Positions 1 to 10,228 of a stretch of DNA of 64,000 nucleotides are shown piece after piece; within the stretch, counting starts at the first letter, position 1, and the number at the start of each line of letters is the position of its first letter. Made by a program: the position numbers and the translations under genes. This stretch comes from Nemertoderma westbladi (lineage: Eukaryota > Xenacoelomorpha > Nemertodermatida > Nemertodermatidae). Under the pieces are notes generated by a model. The model was not told the DNA's origin. It saw only the letters and a program-made list of their open reading frames with translations, and made no database searches. Where the stretch lies: contig JAUCBJ010002777.1 of the NCBI GenBank assembly GCA_032718475.1, positions 1 to 64,000 on the forward strand, read 5' to 3'.

Positions 1-490
1 ATCTTATGAAGTATCGGAAGAAATAAAAAATTAAATTTAAATGTTGAATTATCGCAGAGTAGGCCTAGAGTTAGTCAATTCTTATGTTATTCTTATGGAA
101 GATCTGCCGTTACGCCACACATAGCCGCTATGATCCCACATCCAGAAGATGAGAGAAAGTCAGTTGCATTAATTTTCTAAAGAATATGCTGTATCTTGAT
201 GGTAATTAAATTCATTTACAGGCCATCACCATAAATCAGGAGCAGAATCATTGAGTAAAGAAGTTGCCCTAGTTTACAGTACAAGGTTGTGTGGCATTCT
301 GATCCTCCCATTGAAACTTTGGAGAAGAGGGATTCGGCAGTGATGTGCTACCATATTGTTGGACACCTTGTTTATTAATGTTTATTTTTTGTTTATATTA
401 TATTACTAATAACATTTCTTTCAGAACCATTTTTTCGCTACGTGTTTATAATTTTAACAGTCCGTTTTGCATATCAGCTAAGACCCTACG
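1..490. other. AT-rich sequence, no gene seen
   Basis: I find no convincing reading frame, RNA gene or repeat in this stretch. It is ordinary AT-rich sequence leading into the 13-bp satellite. Confidence 0.6.
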
Positions 491-1742
491 CTTACTGTAG
501 CCCTACTGTAGGCTCCTACTGTAGGCCCCTACTGTAGGCCCCTACTGTAGGCCCCTACTGTAGGCTGTAGCCCTACTGTAGCGGCCCCTACTGTAGGCCC
601 CTACTGTAGGCTCCTACTGTAGGCCCCTACTGTAGGCTTACTGTAGCCCTACTGTAGGCGGCCCTACTGTAGCGGCCCCTACTGTAGCGGCCCCTACTGT
701 AGGCTTCTGTAGCCCCTACTGTAGGCCCCTACTGTAGGCTTACTGTAGCCCCTACTGTAGGCTACTGTAGCCCTACTGTAGGCGTCCCTACTGTAGGCTT
801 ACTGTAGCCCTACTGTAGGCTTCTGTAGCCCTACTGTAGGCCCCTTACTGTAGGCCCTACTGTAGGCCCCTTACTGTAGGCCCCTACTGTAGGCCCCTAC
901 TGTAGGCCCCTACTGTAGCTTACTGGCCCCTACTGTAGGCCCCTACTGTAGGCCCCTACTGTAGGCCCCTACTGTAGGCCCCTACTGTAGCCCCTACTGT
1001 AGGCCCTACTGTAGGCCCCTACTGTAGGCCCCTACTGTAGGCCCCTACTGTAGGCCCCTACTGTAGGCCCCTACTGTAGGCCCCTACTGTAGGCCCCTAC
1101 TGTAGGCCCCTACTGTAGGCCCTACTGTAGGCCCCTACTGTAGGCCCCTACTGTAGGCCCTACTGTAGCCCCTACTGTAGCGGCCCCTACTGTAGCGGCC
1201 CCTACTGTAGGCCCCTTCTGTAGCGGCCCCTACTGTAGGCCCCTTACTGTAGGCCCCTACTGTAGGCCCCTACTGTAGGCCCCTACTGTAGGCCTACTGA
1301 GCCCTACTGTAGGCCCCTACTGTAGGCCCCTACTGTAGGCCCCTACTGTAGCGGCCCCTACTGTAGGCCCCTACTGTAGGCCCCTACTGTAGGCCCCTAC
1401 TGTAGGCCCCTACTGTAGGCTCTACTGTAGCCCCTACTGTAGGCTTCTGTAGCCCCTACTGTAGGCTTCTGTAGCCCTACTGTAGGCCCCTACTGTAGGC
1501 CCCTACTGTAGGCCTCTACTGTAGCCCCTACTGTAGGCCCCTACTGTAGGCCCCTACTGTAGGCCCCTACTGTAGCGGCCCCTACTGTAGGCCCCTACTG
1601 TAGGCCCCTACTGTAGGCCCCTACTGTAGGCCCTACTGTAGGCCCCTACTGTAGGCCCCTACTGTACGGCCCCTACTGTAGGCCCCTACTGTAGGCCCCT
1701 ACTGTAGGCCCTACTGTAGGCCCCTACTGTAGGCTACTGTAG
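491..1742. repeat. 13-bp near-palindromic satellite (CCTACTGTAGGC type)
   Basis: About 1.25 kb of head-to-tail units of roughly 12-14 bp, consensus CCCCTACTGTAGG, with variants that add CGG or lose one or two C. Each unit contains CCTAC-T-GTAGG, an inverted repeat around one central base, so single strands could fold into many short hairpins. Indels are frequent, as expected of slippage. I see no reading frame through the array and no link to another element in the window. Confidence 0.95.
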
Positions 1743-2636
1743 ATGTATGACGTACATGTGTGAACGCCCTCTATTATACAGTTATTTGCCAGGATACACA
1801 TCATAAAATACTACAGTATGCCAAAAGCAATAACTTAGGCATTAAACCCCACGCGGAATCCATGTCCGTGTATGGTTGTGTGTGTAGGCATACTTTTATA
1901 GGCCTGTGTGCCGACACTTACGGCTATACAGTAATACAGTATAATGGAGTCCAGTATGCCAAATAATATGTAACGTATTGTTATCTTAATTATTAATCGT
2001 AAGGTATTGCCAAGTATATTATAAATTAATGAAATATCGGTGACTTTACTTTATTATAAATAAAAAACTACATCACATTAGTTTGTATTTCTCTGTCAAA
2101 TTAAATCTATCTGTTTTTAAGCCTTTAATGTGTTTTATTTATGGGTCTAAAAGTAATCCTACCCTACAATATTTGGGTAAAATTCTATTCTACAAAATTA
2201 ATTTTGGGTTATAAATTTTAAGTAGGTTGTAATACTGTATGAAGACATACATGCATTCCGTCCATGTCTCAAGGTTCTACTGTATATTTCTGGATACACC
2301 CATAACACCTAATCTCATAGCACCAATAACCCGTAGCACCTATAACCCACAACACCTATAACCCACAGCAACGATATCCCGTAGCGTCTATAACCCATAG
2401 CACGTAGAGCATAATTTGTTTGATCGTACGTTTGTATGATTGTTTTGTTAGGGTGGGTTGGTCTGGCACAAAACATAACAAAAGTGTCCTGTAACCCTGA
2501 CGTAAGTCATACAAGTAATCAAATAAATTTAGCGGAATTTCAGATATTTTTGCTTGTGTATGGAATAACGTAATTATGTTTTGCAAACTGTAAACTAAAA
2601 TCTTTTTTTAAAAGATAATTATTTCGAACTAACAAC
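1743..2636. other. AT-rich spacer with a short degenerate 15-bp repeat
   Basis: No gene is seen. At 2288-2405 there are several imperfect copies of a unit like 'ataacccatagcacct'. The rest is AT-rich and lies directly upstream of the first exon of the cysteine-rich gene, so the promoter should be here, but I cannot point to a TATA box with confidence. Confidence 0.55.
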
Positions 2637-2844
2637 ATGTACACGGCAGCTATTTGCTTTTCCATATTCTGTTTTATTACAAGATGCACAGCCGTCAATT
2701 GGGGTGGAAGTTGTAGCGGCGGAGGTCAGGGAAATTGCGATACCGCCAATATGATATGTTCGGCGGCCGCGACTAAATGCGAATGCAAAGGGGCGACTAC
2801 GGGTGACGGACTCTTCGTACCTAACCAAGCTGGTACAGATTGCG
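2637..2844 (+). CDS. Exon 1 of a secreted cysteine-rich (EB-like) protein
   Basis: ATG at 2637 opens a frame with a typical signal peptide (residues 1-20, hydrophobic AAICFSIFCFIT core). A small cysteine-rich module follows, with cysteines in the order C, C, C, CEC, C, ending at TDCG. The spacing, with a CxC near the middle and a last Cys about 16 residues later, resembles EB-type modules of invertebrate secreted proteins. The frame meets a strong donor (G|GTGAGT) at 2845, so the intron is phase 1 and the 16 codons read beyond it are intron. The acceptor at 10394/10395 continues the module pattern in the matching phase. The product is probably extracellular or surface-bound; its role is unknown. 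Confidence 0.65.
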
Positions 2845-2932
2845 GTGAGTTATATACGTGAGTTATTGTTGGCATAAAGAACAGCAGCTCCTGAAACTGC
2901 TTACCTGCTTGTTACTACTACTAACGGCGTGC

Positions 2933-3690
2933 TGCATTGCAGCTGCATTATATATATTGTGATTATTATTATAATTTAATAACACCAGGTTCTGGCAAAA
3001 ATTAGGATTAAACTATATTATTATTATTACCAATAAAACTGTAAAATTAAAATAACGTACAATAATATTTAGTTACAAATACAGAAACAACTAAAGGAGC
3101 GGGGGGGGGGGGGGGGGGGGCTTGGGGGAGGGATATCATCACTTCATCAGAGCTCAAACATGCAGTGGTTTCGTGTTTTTATTACAAGACACAATGTGGT
3201 ATTGGTCAGCCGGTTCGCCACGAAGATTACACAAGATCGGTAGTGCTGTGATAAGTCTTTGTTTTACAAACCACATTATCTACATATATTGCATATATAT
3301 TAAGAATGCTGTACCGGCTTGACAATAAAATTTCGCCACCACAACTCCATACCCCCCCACCTGATTTCCGGGAGATTTTCCGCATCTTCAAGACCAGTGT
3401 CCTTTAAGATGCGTCTCAAGAAAGTCATGGGCTGTCCACCATGCTTATTCACTCCATGAGGCTGCCAAAGTACAAGATTATGCACTGGCTGGTCCTCACG
3501 GTGAAAGCAATGTCCTGCAAAGCTGGGGCGATTTTGTTCTAGTGTCAAGCTTGGGGGAACTAATGAGACACGTTATATAGTGTCTGGTGTGTTCACACGT
3601 GTGGTCACATGTTATATAGTGTCTGGTTGGAGATGTGTGCATTGTACTTGACACAATGAACCCGGGGTAGCATTCTTGTACATATAAGTG
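2933..3690 (-). pseudogene. LINE-A 3' end fragment (reverse-transcriptase ORF C-terminus)
   Basis: The minus-strand frame at 3300-3548 encodes the C-terminal tail of a non-LTR retrotransposon RT protein (FAGHCFHREDQPVHN and MTFLRRILKDTGLED). It is nearly the same as the copies ending at 54093 (plus) and 59968-60513 (minus). The downstream 3' motif 'gctgcattgcagctgcat' of the 60-kb copy reappears at 2940, about 340 bp away from the coding end. The intervening 2960-3295 carries a 20-G run and is bordered by similar 'atatatatt' strings, so it may be a later insertion. The clade (RTE- or CR1-like) is uncertain. Confidence 0.75.
3101..3120. repeat. Poly-G run (about 20 G)
   Basis: An uninterrupted G homopolymer. 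Similar G or C runs occur near 13267, 16605, 20477, 30757 and 38692. Their lengths should be regarded as uncertain because such runs are hard to sequence. Confidence 0.9.
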
Positions 3691-3739
3691 CCACCCAGAT
3701 ATTTATAACTTGTGTTGGGCACAACTTCGCAATGTCGGT

Positions 3740-3818
3740 AATGAGGTCCAGGAGGGATCGAACTAGTGACCTCATATTTCGAAGTCTGACGTTCTAAACA
3801 TTCAGCTAGAGGCTTAGG
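3740..3818 (-). mobile_element. tRNA-like SINE head, minus strand
   Basis: Read on the minus strand, there is an A-box-like TAGCTGAATGTTTAG (from 3808) and a B-box GTTCGATCCC (3763-3754), spaced as in a tRNA. The flanking arms do not pair into a clean acceptor stem, so this is a tRNA-derived SINE relic rather than a working tRNA gene. Confidence 0.55.
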
Positions 3819-4317
3819 TAAAAGGTAGACCTGTAAAATTGTACTACGTGATAGTCTGTCCGCAATTTAATCAAAAAAATCAATGGCCTCCCATCTGTCA
3901 ATTCCATCATCTGCCTCAACTGTGCTAATTGCTTAGTCCTAATGTACTTGGTCGCCTTGGCTGTCCCAGATATTTGGAATACTCAGCAATTAGTTCAGCA
4001 TTGATCAGCATTGTATCGGACCTTGTTATATAAGCAAGGTTTTGGTTGCGAGGGAACTGTTGGTTACCTAGCAACAGTGAAATTAATTATAGAATGACCG
4101 ATCATATTCGTAGAATTTACTCAATCAAAATTCCGTCGACACCCCGTAGGGAGCATCTATTGGACATGCTTTCTGCAAAATTCCGCTTTATTTCGTTTAG
4201 AAATGTAGGAGAATATACATTTCTTACTAACAGTGTAATCTAAAAGTACAATATACTTTAATACTTTTGTATATGTGTTTAACATCCATAGATTGTATAA
4301 ATTATTAAGTAATTTAA
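3819..4317. other. Intronic sequence, nothing recognised
   Basis: No homologous repeat elsewhere in the window and no credible coding frame. The 65-codon open frame at 4046-4243 shows no domain signature. Confidence 0.5.
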
Positions 4318-4452
4318 CAGGACTAAGGATGATCCAACTCTATAGCAAATGGAGCGGAAAAAATGAATTCGTCACCAGCGGGGATCGAACCCGATAAACG
4401 TTCAGGTATGCTAACCACTACACCACGGAGGCTCCTGCATCTTTCCGATTGA
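4318..4452 (-). mobile_element. tRNA-derived SINE (copy 1, minus strand)
   Basis: The minus strand reads 'gcctccgtggtgtagtgg', A box, then B box GGGTTCGATCCC (4392-4381), then the tail 'gagttggatcatccttag'. The same sequence is found on the plus strand, split, at 4545-4576 and 10110-10225. The two copies face each other, so 4318-4576 is an inverted SINE pair. Confidence 0.8.
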
Positions 4453-4544
4453 TTTGCTATAGGTGGTAAGCTACCTTACGGTTGCTATTGAATACAGTCC
4501 TCCTTACGGATGGATTTAACCTTTATTTTAATACAGTAGCATAC

Positions 4545-4576
4545 AGATGCAGGAGCCTCCGCGGTGTAGTGGTTAG
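4545..4576 (+). mobile_element. tRNA-derived SINE, 5' part (copy 2, split by the gypsy element)
   Basis: 'gaggcctccgcggtgtagtggttag'-like head with the A box. It is cut at GTTAG by the gypsy insertion and continues at 10110 with the same GTTAG (target duplication), then CATACCTGAACG and the B box GGTTCGATCC at 10143-10152. Confidence 0.85.
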
Positions 4577-4766
4577 TATTATGTTTACAAAGTATTTATT
4601 TGATATTCAAGATACTAATAATTATCTCTCCATCCCTGTCCTATATACATACACAAGTGAACACATACAATAGCACTATCAGCTGTACGGCATCCTAATG
4701 TAATTGACTACTATTAATAATGTAAATAATGTCCCTCCACCAATACCAATAAATGATATCATACCA
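4577..4766 (-). repeat. gypsy 3' LTR
   Basis: 190-bp direct repeat of the split copy at 9306-10109, nearly identical. Next to it, at 4767-4782, is the complement of a polypurine tract (AAAAAAGAGGACT in element sense). Confidence 0.9.
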
Positions 4767-4943
4767 AGTCCTCTTTTTTGAGATCTACAGTGTGCAAAGT
4801 ACAAAGTGTCCAATATCCGTTGGGGAAAGCAGATCTAGCAACCTCCCAGTTTATGGTACTGTAATCGGTCTGGCTTGATGTGTGGACGATTACTACGCCA
4901 TACAGTATCTGCGACTTTTGGTTTGGTATTCGATAGTTGATTA

Positions 4944-5736
4944 TTATCTGGAGGAGATTGCAGTAACTCTTTCTGAACTGCACGTATATGGGCCCGATTG
5001 CGCCAATAGAAGTCGTCCTGATGGGAATCGTAGTCGGTATCGACGGTGGTTTGTTGTTCCCACAACGATTGCCAGTCTATCCCAACGTTTTGAAATAACA
5101 TCATGTACGAGTACGGTTGCGCCTTCCACTATATTTGTGAGGGCGACAGCTGAATGGTCAAAATAAAATTTATGTTTCTCTGACGTATTCAATCGGCTAT
5201 GATCTGCTGAATCAGCATTTTTCTGCCACTCAGGTGAATAAGCTTTCCAATGCGCGGGTAAAAGGGAGCGTAGTGGATGGCCATATAATCGCTGTGCTGG
5301 CGATAATCCGTCCTCATTTGGGGTGTTATGTAACTCTAATAAACCGGCTGAGAAATCTTTACTATAAATCTCGCCACCAGTTTTCGCCAATAAAAGTTTT
5401 ACTTTTTTCACATTAACTTCCGCATGACAGTTTCCAATAGGGTGATACGGCGAAGACGGGTTCCATTTAACACCCCAGTTCTGAAAGAAACAACGTGTTT
5501 GTTCTGCAGTAAACTGAGTGATGGCTGGCATGCAGCTTTCGCAAAACATCTTTTATGGCTGACTGTGGTATAACTATCTGTTGACCTCTAAGTATAAGGC
5601 CATCTTTAACAGAAAGTTCGTTTTGTGATTTTTTGAATTGATTGATATATTTGTTATCGACGTTAGCAAAACTATTTACTATCGCGTTTATAAGCTGCTG
5701 ATAATCGGGATCTAAGTGGGCGGATTCCTGAAATTT
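4944..5736 (-). pseudogene. gypsy integrase remnant with internal deletion
   Basis: The minus-strand frame 4944-5549 gives the C-terminal half of a Ty3/gypsy integrase: WGVKWNPSSPYHPIGN with the catalytic-region Glu (AEVNVKK), then the linker and a chromodomain-less C-terminal part (LLELHNTPNEDGLSPAQRLYG). The segment that should carry the first catalytic Asp residues is missing. The zinc-binding CESC is followed almost at once by FTAEQTRCFFQNWG, which normally lies after the second Asp. The protein cannot be an active integrase. Confidence 0.8.
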
Positions 5737-6402
5737 TTATAGAGTTAAGTCAGGGATGTTATGTACGGCTTCTTCTATAGCATTGACAAATAAAACTTCC
5801 TGCTCAATTGCTAATGATTCAGACTCTTCGTTTTCAATATCTATATCCTCGATGGGAGCACGGGAGAGGTCATCTGGGATCGCATGGTCTTTCCCCTTTT
5901 TCCAAATAACATTGAATGTGTATGGCGTCAATTTGGATCGATATTTTAATACCCGGTTATTATCGATATCAACTAATCCATATTTATTAAAAATGGACAC
6001 CAAAGGTTGGTGATCTGTAATCACAGTGAAATCAGGGAGTCCTCCCAAATATAAATGGCATTTTCTAGTCGACCACAAAATTGCCAACGCTTCAAGTTCC
6101 AGCATCGCGTATCTTGTCTCTGCATCCTTTAAAAAACGGCTTCCACACTGGATGAGTCTCCATTTATCGGATTGTTTTTGTAACAAAACAAACCCGAGTC
6201 CATACTTCCTTGAAGCATCAGTTTGGAGGACTGTCTCACATGAGGGGTCAAACATTCCCAATATCGGCGGAGACACTAAAAGTTTTGTAACTTCTTTGAA
6301 AGCAATGGAATGCTCTATTAACCAATTGAATTCATTTTTTGTGCTGATTAGATCCCGTAATGGGCTTACTGCAGCTGCTATTTGAGAACTGAACGAGCCC
6401 AA
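5737..6402 (-). pseudogene. gypsy RT thumb and RNase H
   Basis: 221-codon frame with a retroelement RNase H: LQTDASRKYGLGFVLLQ (catalytic Asp), MLELEALAILW (Glu), VITDHQPLVSIF (Asp), and the end motif HAIPDDLSRAP. It is separated from the RT frame by a one-base frameshift near 6405-6435, so RT and RNase H no longer form one protein. Confidence 0.88.
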
Positions 6403-6407
6403 TTGGT

Positions 6408-7427
6408 TTACAAGACCAAGAAAACTACGTAATTCGAAATTGTTGGAAATTCTGCAATGGCTTTTAATTTTGTACCATTAACTGAAATATTACCATGAGA
6501 AATTCTGTAGCCGACAAATTCGATTTCTTCCGCGCAGAGGATTGGTTTATGTTTACTAACAGTGATGTTATGTCGTGCACATCGTTCTAGAACATTACAC
6601 AATCGAATGAGGCTATGTAATGTAGGGGCACCTATACCAATATCATCGATTACCTTTTGTACATTTAAGTCTATAAGTGCACAATCCCCACGGAAGGAGT
6701 AGCTGTCTCCTGTGGAAACAAAACCCATTGGTGACCGAAGAAATTTAAATTTGCCGAAAGGGGTTATAAAAATCGTCAAATTTTGAGCTGAAAAATCGAG
6801 AGGCATTTGCCAATAACGTTTCACAAAATCTAGTTTGGCAAAAAACTTGTCATCATTGGTAAATCCCGCAATAGCCTCTATGGGAGTTTTGGTGTGGTAA
6901 GATGTTCTCAGCACTTGTGCATTTAATTTCGTAACATCGACGCAAAATCGAATGTCCCCATTTGGTTTGGGTGTCACTACAATAGGGTGGCACCACTCAG
7001 TTGGCACATCACCCACAGGTTCGATAATCTTACTCTGTACCATGTAATCAAGGTTTTCCTTAACCTTATCTCGTATGGCATATGGGATAAGTCGTGCTGT
7101 GTGTACAGCGTAAGGTTTGGCGTCGGGTTTGAGTGTGATTGACATGGGGGATCCTACTATTTTACCTTTCATTGGGCGTAGTGTATCAGTGGCATTAAAT
7201 ACTTCTGAATATACTGAAAGGAATTTTTCAGTTATTTCATCACTGGTTTTTCGTAACAAGTGATCGTCTTCGGGAAGTGTTTTAATCGAAGTCTCCCGGT
7301 CTGACCAAGTTTCAGAAACATCATTTGCTATGTCGGTGGCGATAGGACTAACTTTAGTGATCTCGTCTACAATGTATAGCTGTTCATGGTCACTACCAAT
7401 ATTATTTATAGTGAGAGCATGTTCCAT
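6408..7427 (-). pseudogene. gypsy reverse transcriptase
   Basis: 339-codon frame with Ty3/gypsy RT blocks in order: PTEWCHPIVVTPKPNGDIRF, FFAKLDFVKRYWQMPLD (first catalytic Asp) and FRSPMGF-like palm sequence. The active box reads VIDD where Y-x-D-D is usual (complement of about 6641-6652), and the next block is EEIEFVGYRIS. The Asp pair is kept but the Tyr is not. The frame ends by frameshift before the thumb. Confidence 0.88.
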
Positions 7428-7429
7428 AG

Positions 7430-7858
7430 GATGTGGAAATGTTGGACTTACAATTGTTAGGTTTCTGCAAGTCTCCAGTGATAAGTAGCAACCAATGACG
7501 TCAAATCAAACAACAAATACTGTTGTCGCTGAATGGTCACCAACAACAACAGTCGCCATAAAAGTACCTGCCTGTTCTAGAACGTTTCCACCCACAGCTA
7601 CAATACGGCACTTTAACTTATCCTCAAGTTTTATATAATTTGCTAAACCGGATGAATTAAATATATCAACACTCATTACAGTTGCTCCGGCTCCTGTATC
7701 TGGCAGGACAGCTATGTCTGGGGTAAAATTTATTGTGGAGTATCTGGTGTAAAGTTTACCACAAGGAGTGGTTGTGATGCCTTTCTAATAGCTTGAAACA
7801 ATATTTGTTTTTCACATTCGTTATTTAGTATATGATACTTTTGAAGAACATTGACACA
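7430..7858 (-). pseudogene. gypsy aspartic protease remnant
   Basis: The minus strand encodes LPDTGAGATVMS, the D-T-G catalytic motif of a retropepsin, at about 7704-7670. A TGA (complement 7508-7506) interrupts the frame downstream, before the region leading into RT. Too short and broken to be translated as part of an intact Gag-Pol. Confidence 0.7.
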
Positions 7859-9076
7859 TTAATCAGAATTCTCAACTTCATAAATGTCATCACAACTATC
7901 ATCATCATTTTCGATCTCATCAGCTAACATTGCCATAGAAGCGAATCTAGATGGGCACACAGTTGAAAAATGACCAGTGCAAGAACATGAAACACATCTA
8001 GCATTGCTTGCTAGACATTTATTAGCTGGATGTGATCGTTGCCCACATCGACTACACCTTTGGTTGTTGCTATCAACAGTCTTATTTTTAACTGATGTGT
8101 TGTTATGCGCTGGCTCATTATATGACTTATCTGGCTCAACCACTTTACATTTATTTTTACGTTTACTGTAGTCTGTTCTACCTGCATTAACCAATTTGTC
8201 ATCTATAGGGTAAGAAGAAGACTGGCATAAAGATTTAGTTGCTTTACGAGCTGACTCTAATGATATATTAAACTTACGTGATTCGATGAAAGAGAGAGGA
8301 GGGTCTTTGGCAATCAATTTTTCTTTGTCATCTTCATTCACCATTGCTAGAATAAGCAATGCGGGATGTAGCCGATCTCTAGTCACCGCACTGGTATTAG
8401 CATACTCCCCAAGTTCATGGATTTCAATGCAAATCGATGTATAGTTCTGCCCGTCTTTCTGACGTACTGACAATAACGCTCGCCAATCTAAATTGGCATT
8501 ACGCAGTGAACGCAGGTGATCACGTATCCGATCGTGTATTTCGTTAATATCGAGCTCTGTATCGGCGGGAATAGCCAGAGTGCGGTTGATTATTGTTATA
8601 AAACCGTGTGAACAGCAATCCCAAAACGCTGCAATACGTATTTCATGTGAACGCGAATTGAGATCTAATAAGCTTGAATAATTATGCCAGAGGGGGCTCC
8701 ATTCTTGGAAGCGTCGGAAGTCAGTGTCACTTTCCAGAGTTAGAGGCCGCCGGGCGGTAATCTTAGGTAAATCCGTGTTGGCTCTCCTCCCAGCAGTAAC
8801 TGGGGCTAAGCCACGTGGAGCTGCAGCAGCTGCGGCAGCTATGGCGATTTCACGTTCCTGACGACCCTTTGCTGTAGCTTCAAACTCAGCCAACTTTTCC
8901 TGGGCTTCAAGAAGACGTTCTTCCATATCCTCAATATCTTTATCACCATCATCTGGTTTATATTCGGGATGACACACTATACCGGTATCCGATTCCCGAA
9001 ACCGTTCGAACTTCTTCGTCCAGTCGATAATGCGTGTTGATATTGACGTGGGAAATAAGCGTTCATCTATTGCCAA
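7859..9076 (-). CDS. gypsy Gag-like protein with two zinc knuckles
   Basis: 405-codon open frame on the minus strand. It has an acidic/helical N-terminal part (EERLLEAQEKLAEFEATAKG), a capsid-like middle (LTLESDTDFRRFQEWSPLW), and two C-terminal nucleocapsid knuckles, CSRCGQRSHPANKC and CVSCSCTGHFSTVC. It is the only intact gene of this element. In use it would coat element RNA in cytoplasmic particles. The listed upstream end may include a non-ATG start. Confidence 0.8.
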   Translation of the reverse strand: MAIDERLFPTSISTRIIDWTKKFERFRESDTGIVCHPEYKPDDGDKDIEDMEERLLEAQEKLAEFEATAKGRQEREIAIAAAAAAAPRGLAPVTAGRRANTDLPKITARRPLTLESDTDFRRFQEWSPLWHNYSSLLDLNSRSHEIRIAAFWDCCSHGFITIINRTLAIPADTELDINEIHDRIRDHLRSLRNANLDWRALLSVRQKDGQNYTSICIEIHELGEYANTSAVTRDRLHPALLILAMVNEDDKEKLIAKDPPLSFIESRKFNISLESARKATKSLCQSSSYPIDDKLVNAGRTDYSKRKNKCKVVEPDKSYNEPAHNNTSVKNKTVDSNNQRCSRCGQRSHPANKCLASNARCVSCSCTGHFSTVCPSRFASMAMLADEIENDDDSCDDIYEVENSD

Positions 9077-9305
9077 CGCTTCATATTTCCTAATAAATAG
9101 TATCCAGACCCGCGTTACACGCCCTTGTCACAGACGCTTTGTATCCACGCCGGGAAGCTTTCAAGCTTTGAATATCTAACTTCGACGCCGTATAATTTGT
9201 TTAAAATTTATATTTATTGCAACTAATTACACTAAACAGTACAGTTTCTTAATTGCAAATGTAATATAACAATGTTGATTATTTATGAGAAAGCACACTG
9301 CGCCA
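9077..9305 (-). promoter_or_regulatory. gypsy 5' leader with primer-binding site
   Basis: The leader between the 5' LTR and gag. In element sense the bases right after the LTR are TGGCGCAGTGTGC, consistent with priming by a tRNA whose 3' end is CACTGCGCCA (inferred by complementarity only). Confidence 0.65.
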
Positions 9306-9352
9306 TATTATGTTTACAAAGTATTTATTTGATATTCAAGATACTATATAAT
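9306..9352 (-). repeat. gypsy 5' LTR, inner part (split)
   Basis: First 47 plus-strand bases of the 5' LTR. The rest (9967-10109) lies beyond a nested LINE insertion. Confidence 0.88.
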
Positions 9353-9950
9353 TTTTTTTTTTTTTTTTTTTAAACACAATCTTTGCAGTGTATATTCATT
9401 ATCAAATTACTTGTTTAACAAATTAAGTATTATAGTCAAACAGGTATTAAGTTAAACCAATGCAGCTGCCTAAAGTTAGTTATTCTAATAATGCCCGAAA
9501 AGGCGGTTAGACTATGTAGTACAGTAGAGTTTAATCTACCACCCGTCTATACGTGCCTCCGCCACCGCTGCGCTGATGCCAGTCTCCCTCAAGCTACGCG
9601 AGTTCAACTTTGCCCTTGAACTCCGTGCGCCCCTCAAGCACATTATTGATGCCCGTAGTAGGGCAAAACTAAGTCGGGCTCTGATAAATGCCAGAGTGGT
9701 GGAATAGGGGCTTTTGCGCTTTGTCGAGAGAAGCAATGCGATTCTGTTTAACAGCGCGTGCGATGCTCTGCTTGCTCCGCCAGTTGTAGCCATAACAAAT
9801 GGCGAAAAGCCAGCATGCTCGATCTCGTTAATTCTTTGTTCGTATTTTCTTCGCTTTTCTCGCTCGTGTTTGTTATACGAAGCATCGATAGAGCGTGGGT
9901 TTGACGAGCATAAAGGGTTAAAGACTTTTACGTCCACAAACACACGTTTG
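9353..9950 (-). mobile_element. 5'-truncated LINE nested in the gypsy LTR
   Basis: About 600-bp retroposed insertion. It begins on the plus strand with a T run (9353-9371, the poly-A tail of the minus strand) and is flanked by a 15-16 bp target duplication AAGATACTATATAAT(T) at 9338-9352 and 9951-9966. It contains only the end of a LINE coding region plus a 3' UTR (9372-9535) and tail. Confidence 0.9.
9536..9943 (-). CDS. C-terminal fragment of a LINE replication protein (5'-truncated)
   Basis: Open 135-codon minus-strand frame with features of the C-terminal tails of some LINE ORF2 proteins: DVKVFNPLCSSN, a KHEREKRRKYEQRINEIEHA helix, a TTGGAS motif and ARLSFALLRASIMCLRG. The frame has no breaks, so the insertion is recent, but the RT and endonuclease parts were never copied, so it cannot function. 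Confidence 0.75.
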   Translation of the reverse strand: MFVDVKVFNPLCSSNPRSIDASYNKHEREKRRKYEQRINEIEHAGFSPFVMATTGGASRASHALLNRIALLLSTKRKSPYSTTLAFIRARLSFALLRASIMCLRGARSSRAKLNSRSLRETGISAAVAEARIDGW

Positions 9951-9966
9951 AAGATACTATATAATT

Positions 9967-10109
9967 ATCTCTCCATCCCTGTCCTATATACATACACAAG
10001 TGAACACATACAATAGCACTATCAGCTGTACGGCATCCTAATGTAATTGACTACTATTAATAATGTAAATAATGTCCCTCCACCAATACCAATAAATGAT
10101 ATCATACCA
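9967..10109 (-). repeat. gypsy 5' LTR, outer part (split)
   Basis: Continues the LTR interrupted at 9352; it matches 4624-4766 almost exactly. Confidence 0.9.
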
Positions 10110-10228
10110 GTTAGCATACCTGAACGTTTATCGGGAGACGCGGGTTCGATCCACACTGGTGGCAAATTCATTTTTTCCGCTCCATCTGCTATAGAGTTGG
10201 ATCATCCTTAGTCCTGTTTAATTACTTA
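10110..10228 (+). mobile_element. tRNA-derived SINE, 3' part (copy 2)
   Basis: Starts with the duplicated GTTAG target site, then the rest of the tRNA-like body with B box GGTTCGATCC (10143-10152), then the unrelated tail 'gttggatcatccttagtcct' shared with copy 1. Confidence 0.82.

Larger units (their letters stand above)
4577..10109 (-). mobile_element. Ty3/gypsy LTR retrotransposon, degenerate, minus strand
   Basis: Complete insertion bounded by GTTAG at 4572-4576 and 10110-10114. The LTRs are about 190 bp: the 3' LTR at 4577-4766, and the 5' LTR at 9306-9352 plus 9967-10109, split by a LINE. In element orientation the LTR starts TGGTAT and ends ATAATA. A PBS beginning TGGCGCAGTG immediately follows the 5' LTR (complement of 9296-9305), and a purine tract (complement of 4767-4782) precedes the 3' LTR. 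Gene order is gag, protease, RT, RNase H, integrase. The LTR copies differ at only one or two positions, but pol is broken in several places. Confidence 0.9.

Noticed and set aside
4381-4440. A genuine tRNA gene
   Set aside because: A and B boxes are present, but the acceptor arms do not pair and a shared non-tRNA tail follows; these are SINEs.
4577-10109. An env-like gene making the gypsy element a retrovirus
   Set aside because: There is no frame of suitable length between integrase and the 3' LTR.
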